Part shown: in pieces, positions 24,615 to 32,175 of the stretch
Layout of the letters: each line of letters begins with the position of its first letter
How positions within the stretch are numbered: position 1 is the stretch's first letter
DNA from: a virus
IMG/VR virus record: IMGVR_UViG_3300047373_000487
Location: 1 to 41,081 of that record
Strand: one strand, 5' to 3'
Length of the DNA stretch: 41,081 bases
Position numbers and translations under genes: made by a program
The notes under the pieces: generated by a model
What the model saw: the letters and a program-made list of their open reading frames with translations, nothing else
What the model was told of the DNA's origin: nothing
Databases searched by the model: none

Positions 24615-25643
24615 TTATAGTATGTCTCCTCTTAAACGAGCCAGCGTAGCCTGCGGTAATGCCGCAAACTCCTCATCTGATAGATTTGAAATATCTACCT
24701 CTGGCGGGGCTTTACTACCTTGCGTGGATGTAGGCAAGGAGGGTGGTTGCTGATTAGCGGCTGCTACGTTTTTCTCGACCGCTTGAGGGTTTCTCGTTTG
24801 TTGCGGAGGAGCCGTCTCAGTAGTTTGCTCTTGCAACAGTTCTGGTTTATTTACCTTGATTACGTAGTCAGCCGCTTGACGCATAGCGTCAGCAGGTTCA
24901 TAGCCGCGAGCAACGAAGCTGTCTCGGATGGCTAAGGTCTCTCCGACCAAAGCATCGTCGTATTCTTCGCTATCTACACGGAAAATTTCGTAACTATTCT
25001 CTAGCTCTTCGGCCACTTCTGCTTCCGTTTGAGCGCGATTTACGGATTGCACCTGATCGGCAACCCGAGAATCAATATTGGCTGTGGCGGTTTGTATGCC
25101 AGCCTGAACAGCCTTTGTCACCATGTCGCTGAACAATGTGTTGGCTGTGTCTAAATCTCCTTCAAGTACTTTGTCGAACATCTTTTTAGGATCGTCACCG
25201 GCTTCAAACACAAACTCCGTCTGCTGCCCAGGTGTATGTTTGTTCGCATCAAGCTGACGTTGTAAGTCTTCTACCTGATTCTGCAACGCTTTTTTACGAG
25301 CTATTTCTTTGTCGAGCCTGCTTTTAGGAATTTGAAAAGGTTTTTGAGGCGCTTCTGCCTCGGTCTCGCTTTCAACCGCGTTTTCGCTCGTAGGCTCCTT
25401 TTCACCTGTAGCCGTTTCAGCTTCACTTGTAGCCGTTTCAGCTTCATTTGGGGTCTCCTCTACGGTAGGTTCGGGGGGAGCGGTTTCAAGTGTTTCTGGT
25501 TCAGCGGTTGGAGTATCGCCTCTATCGACAGTCGCAGTCGCAGGCACATCCTCTATCGGTTCAGCGCCCGCACGAGAAATATCGTCGAATGTTTCGGCGG
25601 CAAAGTCTTGTTCGGGTATAGCTTCAGCAGTTTGTTCACTCAT
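24615..25643 (-). CDS. Scaffolding protein, 342 aa
   Basis: The gene sits between portal and capsid, the standard scaffold position. The N-terminal 100 residues are extremely acidic and Glu/Thr/Pro/Ala-rich (disordered). A coiled coil follows (PKSRLDKEIARKKALQNQVE, about residues 104-135), then helical segments and an acidic Gln/Pro-rich tail ending in NLSDEEFAALPQATLARL. This acidic-coil composition is typical of phage scaffolds that direct capsid assembly and then leave. A 21-bp tandem duplication (25407-25448) encodes repeated EATAETS-like residues in the disordered part. Start and previous stop share a base (TAATG). Confidence 0.75.
   Translation of the reverse strand: MSEQTAEAIPEQDFAAETFDDISRAGAEPIEDVPATATVDRGDTPTAEPETLETAPPEPTVEETPNEAETATSEAETATGEKEPTSENAVESETEAEAPQKPFQIPKSRLDKEIARKKALQNQVEDLQRQLDANKHTPGQQTEFVFEAGDDPKKMFDKVLEGDLDTANTLFSDMVTKAVQAGIQTATANIDSRVADQVQSVNRAQTEAEVAEELENSYEIFRVDSEEYDDALVGETLAIRDSFVARGYEPADAMRQAADYVIKVNKPELLQEQTTETAPPQQTRNPQAVEKNVAAANQQPPSLPTSTQGSKAPPEVDISNLSDEEFAALPQATLARLRGDIL
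25407..25448 (-). repeat. 21-bp tandem repeat in scaffold gene
   Basis: Two adjacent 21-base copies (TGTAGCCGTTTCAGCTTCAC on the plus strand plus one base) differ by one base and keep the reading frame. They lie in the disordered acidic N-terminal region, which tolerates length change; likely replication slippage. Confidence 0.7.
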
Positions 25644-27862
25644 TATTGGGGGTTCCTAGGTTGTTGGGACATATAAGCGGCTTTTTCCCGCTCTAATTGG
25701 CGATTCAACTCGCCTTTAACCAATTCCGTGCGCCGTTTTTCGGTTTGAGACGCTCGATCTTGGATAATTCTACCTTTGGTGCTAAGTGCTGTTTGGTCAA
25801 ATCGGCTGCGAGCAGACAATGAGGCAAGGTCACGGCGCAGCTGCAAGCCTTCTCGCGCTTTGAGCAAGTCAGCCTCGATCTCTTCACGCCGCATTTCATA
25901 CTGTGGAGAGTCAATACCACCTTGTTGCATGGAGGCTTCTGCTGCGATTTTCATCGCCTCAGCTTCGAGTTTCATAACCTCCGCTTCAGCCTTAGCCGTT
26001 TCTGCGGCCATCATGCGAGCTTGCATCTCCATCTCGAACTGCATCTGCTGCATTTGCTGTTCGCTCATCTCGCCACGGCCAGTGAGTTCGCGGATTTCTT
26101 CAGCCAACTCAAACTTTTTAGCCAAATGGCTGTATTCGATGATGCGATCGTCGGGAACAGCGACTCCGACTTGACGGAGGGACAAGGCTTCAGCAAATTG
26201 ACTGTCATCGAAGCTATCTTTGGCAGGCATAGTCGATAATGTGACCTCGTATTTACCTACCGAGATGTCATTGATGACTTCACCAGTCGCCTGTTGGATG
26301 TTTATCGCTAATTCTTCGTCTTGTTGGCTCTCAAAACCAATGCCTTCGGTCGTAATCGCAAAAACACGCGGTTCCGTGTAGAACTGTTGTACCAATTCGA
26401 GTACTTTCCGCCCAATAAAGAACCTAGTTCGCTGTAAATTATCAAAAGGAACAGCAATTTGGACTTGGCCGCGCATTGTCTTCTCTTGAAGCGCAACACC
26501 GGACACTTCCGCGCCTTCCATACCCAACATGGCCTCGTTTATGCCTGAAATCTCTTTAATAAACTGTGCCGATTTAATAGCAGCTCTTTCGATGCCCGAT
26601 GGCGGGCGATTTGGCTCTATTTTGGTCAAACCACCGATTCTGCCGGGGTTAGTTTCGATCACGAGCCCAGTTTCGGCCCCCTGATCCCGCAAATCATCAG
26701 CAGACATGCCATTTAACGTGCCAGCTTCCACAATCCAGCCTGAATTTGCTGTCGTGTTGAGAATATGTAGCTCTTGGCTCGATAATTTGTTGAGCTGCTC
26801 TTGCGGGGAGATAAGATTAGTGACTAGACCGAAAGGCTTGCCACGGCGGAAGTAAGCAAAGTACGGGATCTTCGTAAAAGTCGCATACGGCGACCAGTCA
26901 TCGTGCAAAACGACCCGATCAGCGGTTGTTGTCCATCGAACCTTCTTTTCGACCTTCTGCACAAGGCTGACCCCTGTGCGCATCGCAAAGTCCTCGATCT
27001 TCTCCATGTCCCAAGTGTTGGGCACTCTTTTTGAGTCACCTGTTTCTGGGTCAACGAAACGGTAGCAAGGCTCGTAACGAATATGCTGACGTTCGACAAC
27101 CCGGACTTGCCGGACTGTCTTCTCATCGTCCATCGACCGCGCCCATGTCGAAGTCTCTTCGTTGTCCCGCGCATCACCGAAGGTTGTCTCTTCATCGTAC
27201 TGAACAGAGTCCGTAGAGAAGCGATTACTGTTAATACCTATATTTCTAATCCGGTCTGCTTTGTCTTGTCCGTAAAGCTGCTCGATCTCATCGACGGACA
27301 TCCATCTTGTTTCGAAGACTTCGCGCCAAGTAGAGGGGTCGTACTCTTTTGCATCTGGGTCAAGCAGGATTTCACGCGGGTCATCGCTGCGAATAACAAC
27401 GTCACCGACCATATTGTCATCAAAGTCGACACGAATATCAAAAAACCCACGCCCATGCTGGATGATGCCATCAGCGAACACCTCACTTTCTACCCAATCG
27501 TAATGGTTGGCGTCTTTAATCGCTGCGCATAGTTTTGTAAGTACAGTCGCCGTGTCTTCGGAGCCGCCGTTCCGTGGTTTATATTTAAACTCAACACGCC
27601 TTGCGGTTTGTTCGCCTAACACAGCATTCACTGTACTGAGTATCATGTTAATCGTTAGGGCAGGGCGTTTCTGTGCAGCAAGGACTTGTTCGTCAGCTTT
27701 TTCCCACTGCTCTCCGATGTAAAAATTGTTGCACTTATCTGCCATTGCAAGGTATTCATTGTGCCCGTGATCCCGCGCTCGCTCATAGCGATGCCACTGC
27801 AACTCCGCAGCTTTGGCCTCCGCGTCAATTTCTTTTTGGTCTCTGTCTTTATTCTCGTGCAT
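25643..27862 (-). CDS. Portal protein, P22-like
   Basis: I chose the ATG at 27862 (739 residues), eight bases after the terminase stop, with AGGA seven bases upstream; a TTG start 24 bases earlier would overlap the terminase gene. The N-terminal part contains FYIGEQWEKADEQVLAAQKR and LTINMILSTVNAVLGEQTAR, the typical opening of P22-type portals. Residues 150-200 hold DPREILLDPDAKEYD. The C-terminus (about residues 590-730) is a long Gln/Met/Glu/Ala/Arg-rich coiled coil, the barrel region of P22-like portals. The protein forms the dodecameric vertex through which DNA enters and leaves. Length is close to P22 (725 aa). Context between TerL and scaffold confirms the call. Confidence 0.85.
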   Translation of the reverse strand: MHENKDRDQKEIDAEAKAAELQWHRYERARDHGHNEYLAMADKCNNFYIGEQWEKADEQVLAAQKRPALTINMILSTVNAVLGEQTARRVEFKYKPRNGGSEDTATVLTKLCAAIKDANHYDWVESEVFADGIIQHGRGFFDIRVDFDDNMVGDVVIRSDDPREILLDPDAKEYDPSTWREVFETRWMSVDEIEQLYGQDKADRIRNIGINSNRFSTDSVQYDEETTFGDARDNEETSTWARSMDDEKTVRQVRVVERQHIRYEPCYRFVDPETGDSKRVPNTWDMEKIEDFAMRTGVSLVQKVEKKVRWTTTADRVVLHDDWSPYATFTKIPYFAYFRRGKPFGLVTNLISPQEQLNKLSSQELHILNTTANSGWIVEAGTLNGMSADDLRDQGAETGLVIETNPGRIGGLTKIEPNRPPSGIERAAIKSAQFIKEISGINEAMLGMEGAEVSGVALQEKTMRGQVQIAVPFDNLQRTRFFIGRKVLELVQQFYTEPRVFAITTEGIGFESQQDEELAINIQQATGEVINDISVGKYEVTLSTMPAKDSFDDSQFAEALSLRQVGVAVPDDRIIEYSHLAKKFELAEEIRELTGRGEMSEQQMQQMQFEMEMQARMMAAETAKAEAEVMKLEAEAMKIAAEASMQQGGIDSPQYEMRREEIEADLLKAREGLQLRRDLASLSARSRFDQTALSTKGRIIQDRASQTEKRRTELVKGELNRQLEREKAAYMSQQPRNPQ
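27227..27241 (-). promoter_or_regulatory. Dyad-like site inside portal gene
   Basis: On the minus strand the site reads ATAGGTATTAACAGT, sharing the 12-base core ATAGGTATTAAC with the site upstream of the 569-residue tail gene. It lies within the portal coding sequence, far from any start, so it may be chance. It is recorded because the core is identical. Confidence 0.25.
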
Positions 27863-27870
27863 GTTCAGTC

Positions 27871-29616
27871 CTATGCGGTCATCCAAGATCCGCCATCTTT
27901 AGACGGCTTGATGAACTTATCTAGTTTGTCTTTCCAACTCGGTGCTTTTTTAGGTTTGCGTGGAACCGAGGGTGACATGTCCTGAATTAACAGCCCAACC
28001 CAAGCAAGCGCATCGACAATATCGTCGTGTACGCCAGCAGGAAATCTAAGCAGCTCATTTTGTAATGTCAGGGACCACGAACACTCACTTGGACTCGGTA
28101 CGAAGACATGCCCAGCTTGTAACATGCCTTGAATACTTCGTGCTCGCGCTTGCTTATCCCGCCTTCCGGTTTTCATGGGTTCTATATACAGCCCCCACGC
28201 ATTTCGCTCACCTATACGCTTTTGGAGAAACGGCCCTAAGCTCAGTTCTATCTGACCGCGTTCGACCCCTGTAATCTGAGATCTAAACTGTTCCCAAGTG
28301 TCTATGATTTTTTCAACGATCTGCATACCATCCCATTTGCCTCGTTGCATATCGACGACCCACAATCGGTCATGCCGGTCTAACGCAACCGTTATGCCCA
28401 CTGTGAAATCGTTCTCTTCTTTAGTGCCGATTGCCAAGTCCCAAGCGGTGTAGTAGACCAGCTCATCGGCATCTGGAAGCTCACTTAGCTCATACATCTT
28501 GAACCAATCTTTTTGGAAGTACGCGCCCTCGTCACCAATTGGTTTGCCTTGGTAGAGCGCGTTCCAATCTCGTTCGCCAACTGCCCGGCGTATACGCGCT
28601 AAGGCATCGGCGTCGTAGCGCTCGGGGTGCAGCGCTTCGCCTTTTTTACGGAACGCTTCGTCCTCTTCGGCAACTGCCGAGTAATTCACAATCTCAAACG
28701 GGTCGCCGCCTTCGTCCATCGCCTGTACTAAGCGGCCCGACAAGTCATCATCGTGCCAGCGCGTTTGGATCACGAGCACTCCGCCGCCGGGTGATAAACG
28801 GGTATACGCCGTTGACGTATACCAGTCCCAAGTGTTGTTCCGTGCGGCCTCACTGTCTGCATCTTCACGGTTTTTCACGGGATCGTCGATCACCAGAATG
28901 TGTGCGCCTTTACCCGTGATCGCACCGCCGACACCCGCCGCAACGAGTCCACCGCCTCCGGTTGTAAGCCACTGCTCAACCGACTGCGAATCAGGATCAA
29001 GCCGTGTAGTAAAAAGCTGTTGGTACATTGGGTCGCGCATGATCGAACGCACTTCACGACTAAAGCTCATGGAAAGTGCGCCTGAGTAGCTACAACTCAT
29101 AAACTCCCAATTCGGATACTGCCCGAGCACCCAAGCAGGGTAGCGCTTACTGGTGATCTGACTCTTACCGTGTCGCGGTGGCATCACCAGCATCAAGCGG
29201 GGGGACTCTCTGTTCGCTACCGCCTTGGTAAATTGTTCAAGCCGTTTGCAGATGTCAATGTGTACCCACCCCGGCTGATAATCAGGCGTGAACTTACTAA
29301 CAAAAGGTAAGAGCCTCCGCCGTGCTAACTCACGCTTGGCAAGCTCTGCCTTAGCTTGGCCTTTGGGTTCAAAGTTTTTCTCTAGCAGTTTTTCCTGCTG
29401 TTTAATTTTCTTACCAAGTGTTCTGCGCTTTTGGTTGTCAGTAAGCGGTTCCTGGTTCTCAGGCATCAAGTCGCCATCAGCAATGAGGCCGGGTAGCGCC
29501 GCCTTTGCGTTTTTAAGATTCATCGACGCTCGGCAATCGGCACATAGCCCTTGCAGAAGCAGCGTTGAGGGCAAGACCATCGCGCAATCGTTACAAGGTA
29601 ACTCAACAATGTTCAT
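27871..29616 (-). CDS. terL: Terminase large subunit
   Basis: This 581-residue packaging motor has an ATPase domain with Walker A MPPRHGKS (residues 145-152), Walker B ILVIDD (240-245) and a coupling motif QTRWH (284-288). The C-terminal nuclease domain carries the acidic residues D393 (AWDLAIG) and D531/D535 (VHDDIVDAL). An unusual N-terminal extension has two CxxC pairs (C8/C11 and C25/C28), a probable zinc-binding knuckle, then a basic helical linker. The start overlaps the TerS stop by four bases (ATGA). It powers DNA translocation through the portal and cuts the concatemer. Confidence 0.95.
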   Translation of the reverse strand: MNIVELPCNDCAMVLPSTLLLQGLCADCRASMNLKNAKAALPGLIADGDLMPENQEPLTDNQKRRTLGKKIKQQEKLLEKNFEPKGQAKAELAKRELARRRLLPFVSKFTPDYQPGWVHIDICKRLEQFTKAVANRESPRLMLVMPPRHGKSQITSKRYPAWVLGQYPNWEFMSCSYSGALSMSFSREVRSIMRDPMYQQLFTTRLDPDSQSVEQWLTTGGGGLVAAGVGGAITGKGAHILVIDDPVKNREDADSEAARNNTWDWYTSTAYTRLSPGGGVLVIQTRWHDDDLSGRLVQAMDEGGDPFEIVNYSAVAEEDEAFRKKGEALHPERYDADALARIRRAVGERDWNALYQGKPIGDEGAYFQKDWFKMYELSELPDADELVYYTAWDLAIGTKEENDFTVGITVALDRHDRLWVVDMQRGKWDGMQIVEKIIDTWEQFRSQITGVERGQIELSLGPFLQKRIGERNAWGLYIEPMKTGRRDKQARARSIQGMLQAGHVFVPSPSECSWSLTLQNELLRFPAGVHDDIVDALAWVGLLIQDMSPSVPRKPKKAPSWKDKLDKFIKPSKDGGSWMTA

Positions 29617-30122
29617 TGTTGGTCGTACTCCAGCGCATAGGCCGATGGATCTAGGTCGATTGTCGAGCCCGCTAATTTAATCAGTTCTTCGTCACTGGCG
29701 CGTTCAATCTGGGTAACGTTAGTGATTGTTTTGTTGACGTTAATTTCAACCTGCTTTTTATTGTCGGCATACAAGTCGTGCATTTTGCCTAGCTCTCGGA
29801 TGACAGCCACTTCTTCTGTGGCGGTTGCCGAGTGTGAGTGCGCATCGAGGAGCATTGACGTTAGCTTTTCACGAGTGATGGTGAGGTCAATTGCCTCACG
29901 AGCGCGTAGGGCATTTAGCAATGCAATCGCTTGTTCAGTCTGTACAAACTTCTGAGCATGGGTTGGTGTAAGGCCGACTGCATTGCAAGCTGTGCCGAGT
30001 GACATGCCTCGGAAAAAATATAATAAAAATTTTTCTTTCTGAGGCGAGAGTGGTTTCATATCTTCCTGCTCGTAGAGCGTAGCAAAAAAATATTTATCGC
30101 GGTCTGCAACTGATTCAACCAT
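29613..30122 (-). CDS. Terminase small subunit candidate
   Basis: The 169-residue protein carries a helix-turn-helix-like N-terminal half (LSPQKEKFLLYFFRGMSLGT, then ACNAVGLTPTHAQKF), typical of small terminase DNA recognition. A central helical part (EKLTSMLLDAHSHSATATEE) and an acidic C-terminus follow. It sits directly before TerL with a four-base overlap and follows the HNH-like gene with an eight-base overlap, with GGAAGA as ribosome binding site. It probably binds the packaging site and recruits TerL. The HTH fit plus synteny are the basis; I cannot identify the exact family. Confidence 0.75.
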   Translation of the reverse strand: MVESVADRDKYFFATLYEQEDMKPLSPQKEKFLLYFFRGMSLGTACNAVGLTPTHAQKFVQTEQAIALLNALRAREAIDLTITREKLTSMLLDAHSHSATATEEVAVIRELGKMHDLYADNKKQVEINVNKTITNVTQIERASDEELIKLAGSTIDLDPSAYALEYDQQ

Positions 30123-30465
30123 TCTGTTCTTCCACTAATGCCTCGGCTAACTCTATAACCGTGTCGTGACCCCAGAAATTTTTTGCCACGTTATACGCTA
30201 AACAAACGAGTTGTATATTTGAATGCACATAGCCTCCAGAAGAATTGATGCGATCTAAACTGGGTTGCCATGGGTTGTTAGCCCGATTGCTAAATTCAAA
30301 TTTGGTATTTGTTACCGCGCATCGCCAATTTGTTTTTTCGAGTGCGGCCAGAATAGAACTACGTGTTATTGCAAACGGTATCTTTTTTTTAATAGCTCTC
30401 GTTCTAGCATTGGTGTGCATAACGTGAATTTGGTACGTCACATAGCACTCATCGTACATGGCCAT
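30115..30465 (-). CDS. HNH-like endonuclease
   Basis: I chose the ATG at 30465 (116 residues; another in-frame ATG is at 30459), overlapping the previous gene by 17 bases. The basic N-terminus (NARTRAIKKKIPFAI) is followed by WRCAVTN, then PSLDRINSSGGYVHSNIQLV (residues 68-87) and a final N92. This SLDRI...GY...N arrangement is a known phage HNH-superfamily variant in which the first His is replaced by Asp. HNH proteins beside terminases assist genome cutting in several phages, so a packaging role is likely, though a homing-type role is possible. The single cysteine and lack of a CxxC pair mean zinc binding is not obvious. Confidence 0.7.
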   Translation of the reverse strand: MAMYDECYVTYQIHVMHTNARTRAIKKKIPFAITRSSILAALEKTNWRCAVTNTKFEFSNRANNPWQPSLDRINSSGGYVHSNIQLVCLAYNVAKNFWGHDTVIELAEALVEEQNG

Positions 30466-30724
30466 CTTCGGCAATGAGGTGCTCAAGACAGCGCTCCAGT
30501 TCGGCCACCGGGCAGTACAGACTTGGGCCAAGTTCTAGTTGCGCACTTTTGATTTTGTGTACTGATATAGCGACCTCCACTGCATGGTCGAACACCGGTT
30601 TTCGCGCTCTTCGGTTGTAGTAAGAGGAGCGATGTACGCCTACAGCCTTCAGTGAGCTAAGAACTGCTCCGGTTTCAGCGAGGCTGTGCAGCAACTTCTC
30701 CCGTTTTTCTGGGAAGAATTTCAT
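30449..30724 (-). CDS. HTH protein heading the packaging operon, 91 aa
   Basis: The segment EKLLHSLAETGAVLSSLKAV followed by GVHRSSYYNRRARKP (residues 9-43) is a helix-turn-helix of the terminase-small-subunit/phBC6A51 type. The rest is a short helical tail. It is the first gene of the late (minus) arm and lies directly below the candidate promoter and dyad at 30733-30764. It could be a second small terminase-like DNA-binding protein, or a regulator of the divergent region. It overlaps the HNH gene. No clear GGAG is visible before the ATG. Confidence 0.65.
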   Translation of the reverse strand: MKFFPEKREKLLHSLAETGAVLSSLKAVGVHRSSYYNRRARKPVFDHAVEVAISVHKIKSAQLELGPSLYCPVAELERCLEHLIAEDGHVR

Positions 30725-30732
30725 CTTAAATT

Positions 30733-30747
30733 ATTGGTAACACCTAT
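30733..30747 (-). promoter_or_regulatory. 15-bp dyad before the packaging operon
   Basis: On the minus strand the site reads ATAGGTGTTACCAAT, eight bases before the ATG at 30724. Both half-sites match the family consensus. It lies just downstream of the candidate -10 box at 30759-30764, a position expected for an operator or a start-site element. Confidence 0.6.
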
Positions 30748-30758
30748 ATTTACCGCCA

Positions 30759-30764
30759 AGTATA
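30759..30764 (-). promoter_or_regulatory. Candidate -10 box of late promoter
   Basis: On the minus strand the hexamer TATACT is preceded by TTTTG (extended -10-like TG), with a run of T and a poor -35 (TTCATT) 17 bases upstream. Transcription would start near 30752 and read into the dyad and the packaging operon. It is the best sigma70-like box I see in the divergent region, but still weak. Confidence 0.4.
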
Positions 30765-30918
30765 CAAAATTAATGAAAAAAAATGAAACGAAAAAATTTT
30801 GCATAAAAATTTGGTGGATTTCCGGCTTGGACGTTTTTCTACTTATTGGCACTTGTTCCATGTCGAATCCCTTTTTTCGATTGGAACCTTGTCATGTCGA
30901 TCATTGCTTTGAACCTAG

Positions 30919-30939
30919 GTGACATGTGTTTTGTGTCAC
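30919..30939 (+). repeat. Inverted repeat GTGACA-N9-TGTCAC
   Basis: A perfect six-pair inverted repeat with a nine-base spacer lies 36 bases upstream of the first plus-strand gene. Its symmetry and location fit an operator for early transcription. It differs from the 15-bp dyad family, so another protein (perhaps host) would bind it. Confidence 0.45.
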
Positions 30940-30974
30940 TGATGACATAACCAGTATCAATTAAGGAGATACAC

Positions 30975-31295
30975 ATGAACTTAGACAACCTAAAGAGCAG
31001 AGCACGAGAAGCCACGACCAACACAGTCGCAAAGGCGCTCATTAATTCTCATTTCAGCATTGAAAAAGACGGCGGGGTCTGGACTCCCAAAGCGATTGCC
31101 AAGTCAGTCGGCACTCAGCTCCCGACAATGTTCGCAGTCGAAGCAGTAACCGGCAGCTTCTTGACCGGCGCATGTATGGGCTTCATAGCCGATATCGGGC
31201 GTATGCAGGTCGAAGGCCACCTGTACGCAGAAAAGGTCTTGGGACAACGCGACCAAACGCAAGACGCGGACTTCTTTCCCGTCAACGAGATTTAA
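30975..31295 (+). CDS. Early protein, 106 aa, unknown
   Basis: This is the first gene of the plus-strand arm, with a strong AAGGAG seven bases before the ATG. The protein has a basic helical N-terminus (NLDNLKSRAREATTNTVAKA), a central Gly/Ala-rich segment with moderate hydrophobicity (FAVEAVTGSFLTGACMGFIA, about residues 55-74) and an acidic tail. The hydrophobic segment could be a weak membrane helix. It is followed after 26 bases by a small gene with an identical GGAGATA leader. I do not recognise it; early position suggests host take-over or regulation. Confidence 0.65.
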   Translation: MNLDNLKSRAREATTNTVAKALINSHFSIEKDGGVWTPKAIAKSVGTQLPTMFAVEAVTGSFLTGACMGFIADIGRMQVEGHLYAEKVLGQRDQTQDADFFPVNEI

Positions 31296-31321
31296 CCATC
31301 AGCTAAGAAAGGAGATAACTA

Positions 31322-31555
31322 ATGAGCAAGTTCAACATTCAAGAAGTGTACATTCAGCCAATGCGAACCAAGAAGGGCACTCGGCACTTGGTCTGTATTC
31401 AATCGGCAACTGCCAAGTATCGAGCGAAGATGCTCATGGACCGTAGGGAAGCGGTAACGCTTGCGCAAGCACTACAGAAGATGCCACACGGCGTCACCCA
31501 GAACTGGGTCAAGATACCGAGTTGGGGTTGTATCCCTAACAAAGTGTCATATTGA
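31322..31555 (+). CDS. Early protein, 77 aa, unknown
   Basis: An AAAGGAGATAACTA leader precedes the ATG. The basic protein (MSKFNIQEVYIQPMRTKKGT, then KYRAKMLMDRREAVTLAQAL) has a beta-strand start and a following amphipathic helix, ending in a Trp/Pro/Cys-rich tail. No domain is recognised. It is the last gene before the repeat-rich non-coding block. Confidence 0.65.
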   Translation: MSKFNIQEVYIQPMRTKKGTRHLVCIQSATAKYRAKMLMDRREAVTLAQALQKMPHGVTQNWVKIPSWGCIPNKVSY

Positions 31556-31644
31556 TACATTGTCCTTTGCTAATTGTCGATTATCGAGGGTCAAGTGTTG
31601 AATTTTGGCATGTTTTGCCCGAATTTCGACCACCCCCGCCGCAA

Positions 31645-31659
31645 ATTGGTCAGACCAAT
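31645..31659. promoter_or_regulatory. Perfect dyad ATTGGT-CAG-ACCAAT
   Basis: The palindrome has the same half-site as the dyad family (ATWGGT, 3-base spacer, ACCWAT) and extends to seven pairs with flanking A and T. It lies in the non-coding block rather than directly before a gene, so it may be the strongest binding site of the same regulator. Confidence 0.5.
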
Positions 31660-31825
31660 TGTTGGTTTTCGTACCACTAAGTACCAATAAACCAGTACCA
31701 AAGGCTAGGTAAACAAATAGGGCAAGGGACAGGTGCCGTTTGTATGCACTTTGACCGCTGTAATACGTTGTTTCTATTGGTTTATTTCGACGATAGCAAA
31801 GGGCAGTGAAATTGACCCCCAAAAA

Positions 31826-31848
31826 CTCTTATGTGAGAGCTTTTTTTT
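31826..31848 (+). terminator. Possible rho-independent terminator
   Basis: CTCTT and GAGAG form five pairs (one G-U) around ATGT, followed by C and eight T. The stem is short, but the T-run is good. It would end transcription of the first two early genes or of a short RNA from the non-coding block. Confidence 0.45.
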
Positions 31849-31875
31849 CTATCCAATCCATTCTTTCTCCACTTT

Positions 31876-31923
31876 CTGAAGCCAAAAACGTTTTTTCAGC
31901 TTCTTAGAAACACGTTTTTTTTT
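31876..31923 (+). other. Hairpin with inner palindrome and T-run
   Basis: TCTGAAGC pairs with GCTTC and AGA (a TT bulge between), enclosing the 12-base palindrome AAAAACGTTTTT. Nine T bases follow at 31915-31923. It may be a second terminator or a structural element of the control region. Confidence 0.35.
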
Positions 31924-32107
31924 AGATCTCCTTTGCTATTTCAATAAGTTCTATGAATAGTAGTGTTTAAGAATGTATTAATAACAACAACTTAGGGTCT
32001 CATTCGAGATTTTAAAAGAGCAGCAAAGGGCGTAGCAAAGGACATTTACTAGTGCTCGTCCCTTGCCACTCTGCACCTAACACCTTGATTTCATTAACTT
32101 AAAAAAT

Positions 32108-32142
32108 AGCAAAGGATATTGGCTGTTTCAGTGTCCTTTGCT
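32108..32142 (+). other. Hairpin from inverted AGCAAAGGA copies
   Basis: AGCAAAGGA (32108-32116) and TCCTTTGCT (32134-32142) form nine pairs around a 17-base loop, 34 bases before a small gene. It belongs to the octamer repeat family of the block and could form a cruciform or an RNA hairpin in the leader of the next gene. Confidence 0.45.
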
Positions 32143-32175
32143 GTTAATCACTCAAACTTATTAAGGATTACCAAA

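Larger units (their letters stand above)
30725..30974. other. Divergent intergenic region between late and early arms
   Basis: These 250 bases hold no convincing gene. They contain the late dyad and -10 box, an A-rich tract (30770-30815), a direct repeat CATGTCGA (30859-30866 and 30893-30900), and an inverted repeat near the early start (30919-30939). A clear sigma70 promoter for the plus strand is not visible. The early gene starts after AAGGAG at 30963-30968. Confidence 0.6.
31556..32175. other. Repeat-rich non-coding block, candidate origin or control region
   Basis: This 620-base block has no convincing gene on either strand. It carries seven copies of GCAAAGG(A/G) in both orientations: plus strand at 31796, 32023, 32035 and 32109, reverse at 31563, 31929 and 32134. 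It also has a symmetrical dyad (31645-31659), three GTACC words (31671-31700), a hairpin followed by eight T (31826-31848), another hairpin followed by nine T (31876-31923), and a hairpin formed by two of the octamers (32108-32142). Such clustering fits a replication origin, a packaging or control region, or a small RNA gene. I cannot choose. Confidence 0.55.

Noticed and set aside
27863-27886. Earlier TTG start for the portal gene
   Set aside because: It would overlap the terminase gene by 16 bases without a ribosome binding site; the ATG at 27862 follows AGGA.
31547-31822. Minus-strand frame of 91 codons with one predicted membrane segment
   Set aside because: It starts with TTG without a ribosome binding site, has no internal ATG, and overlaps the repeats and hairpin of the non-coding block. 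It is more likely an open frame by chance.
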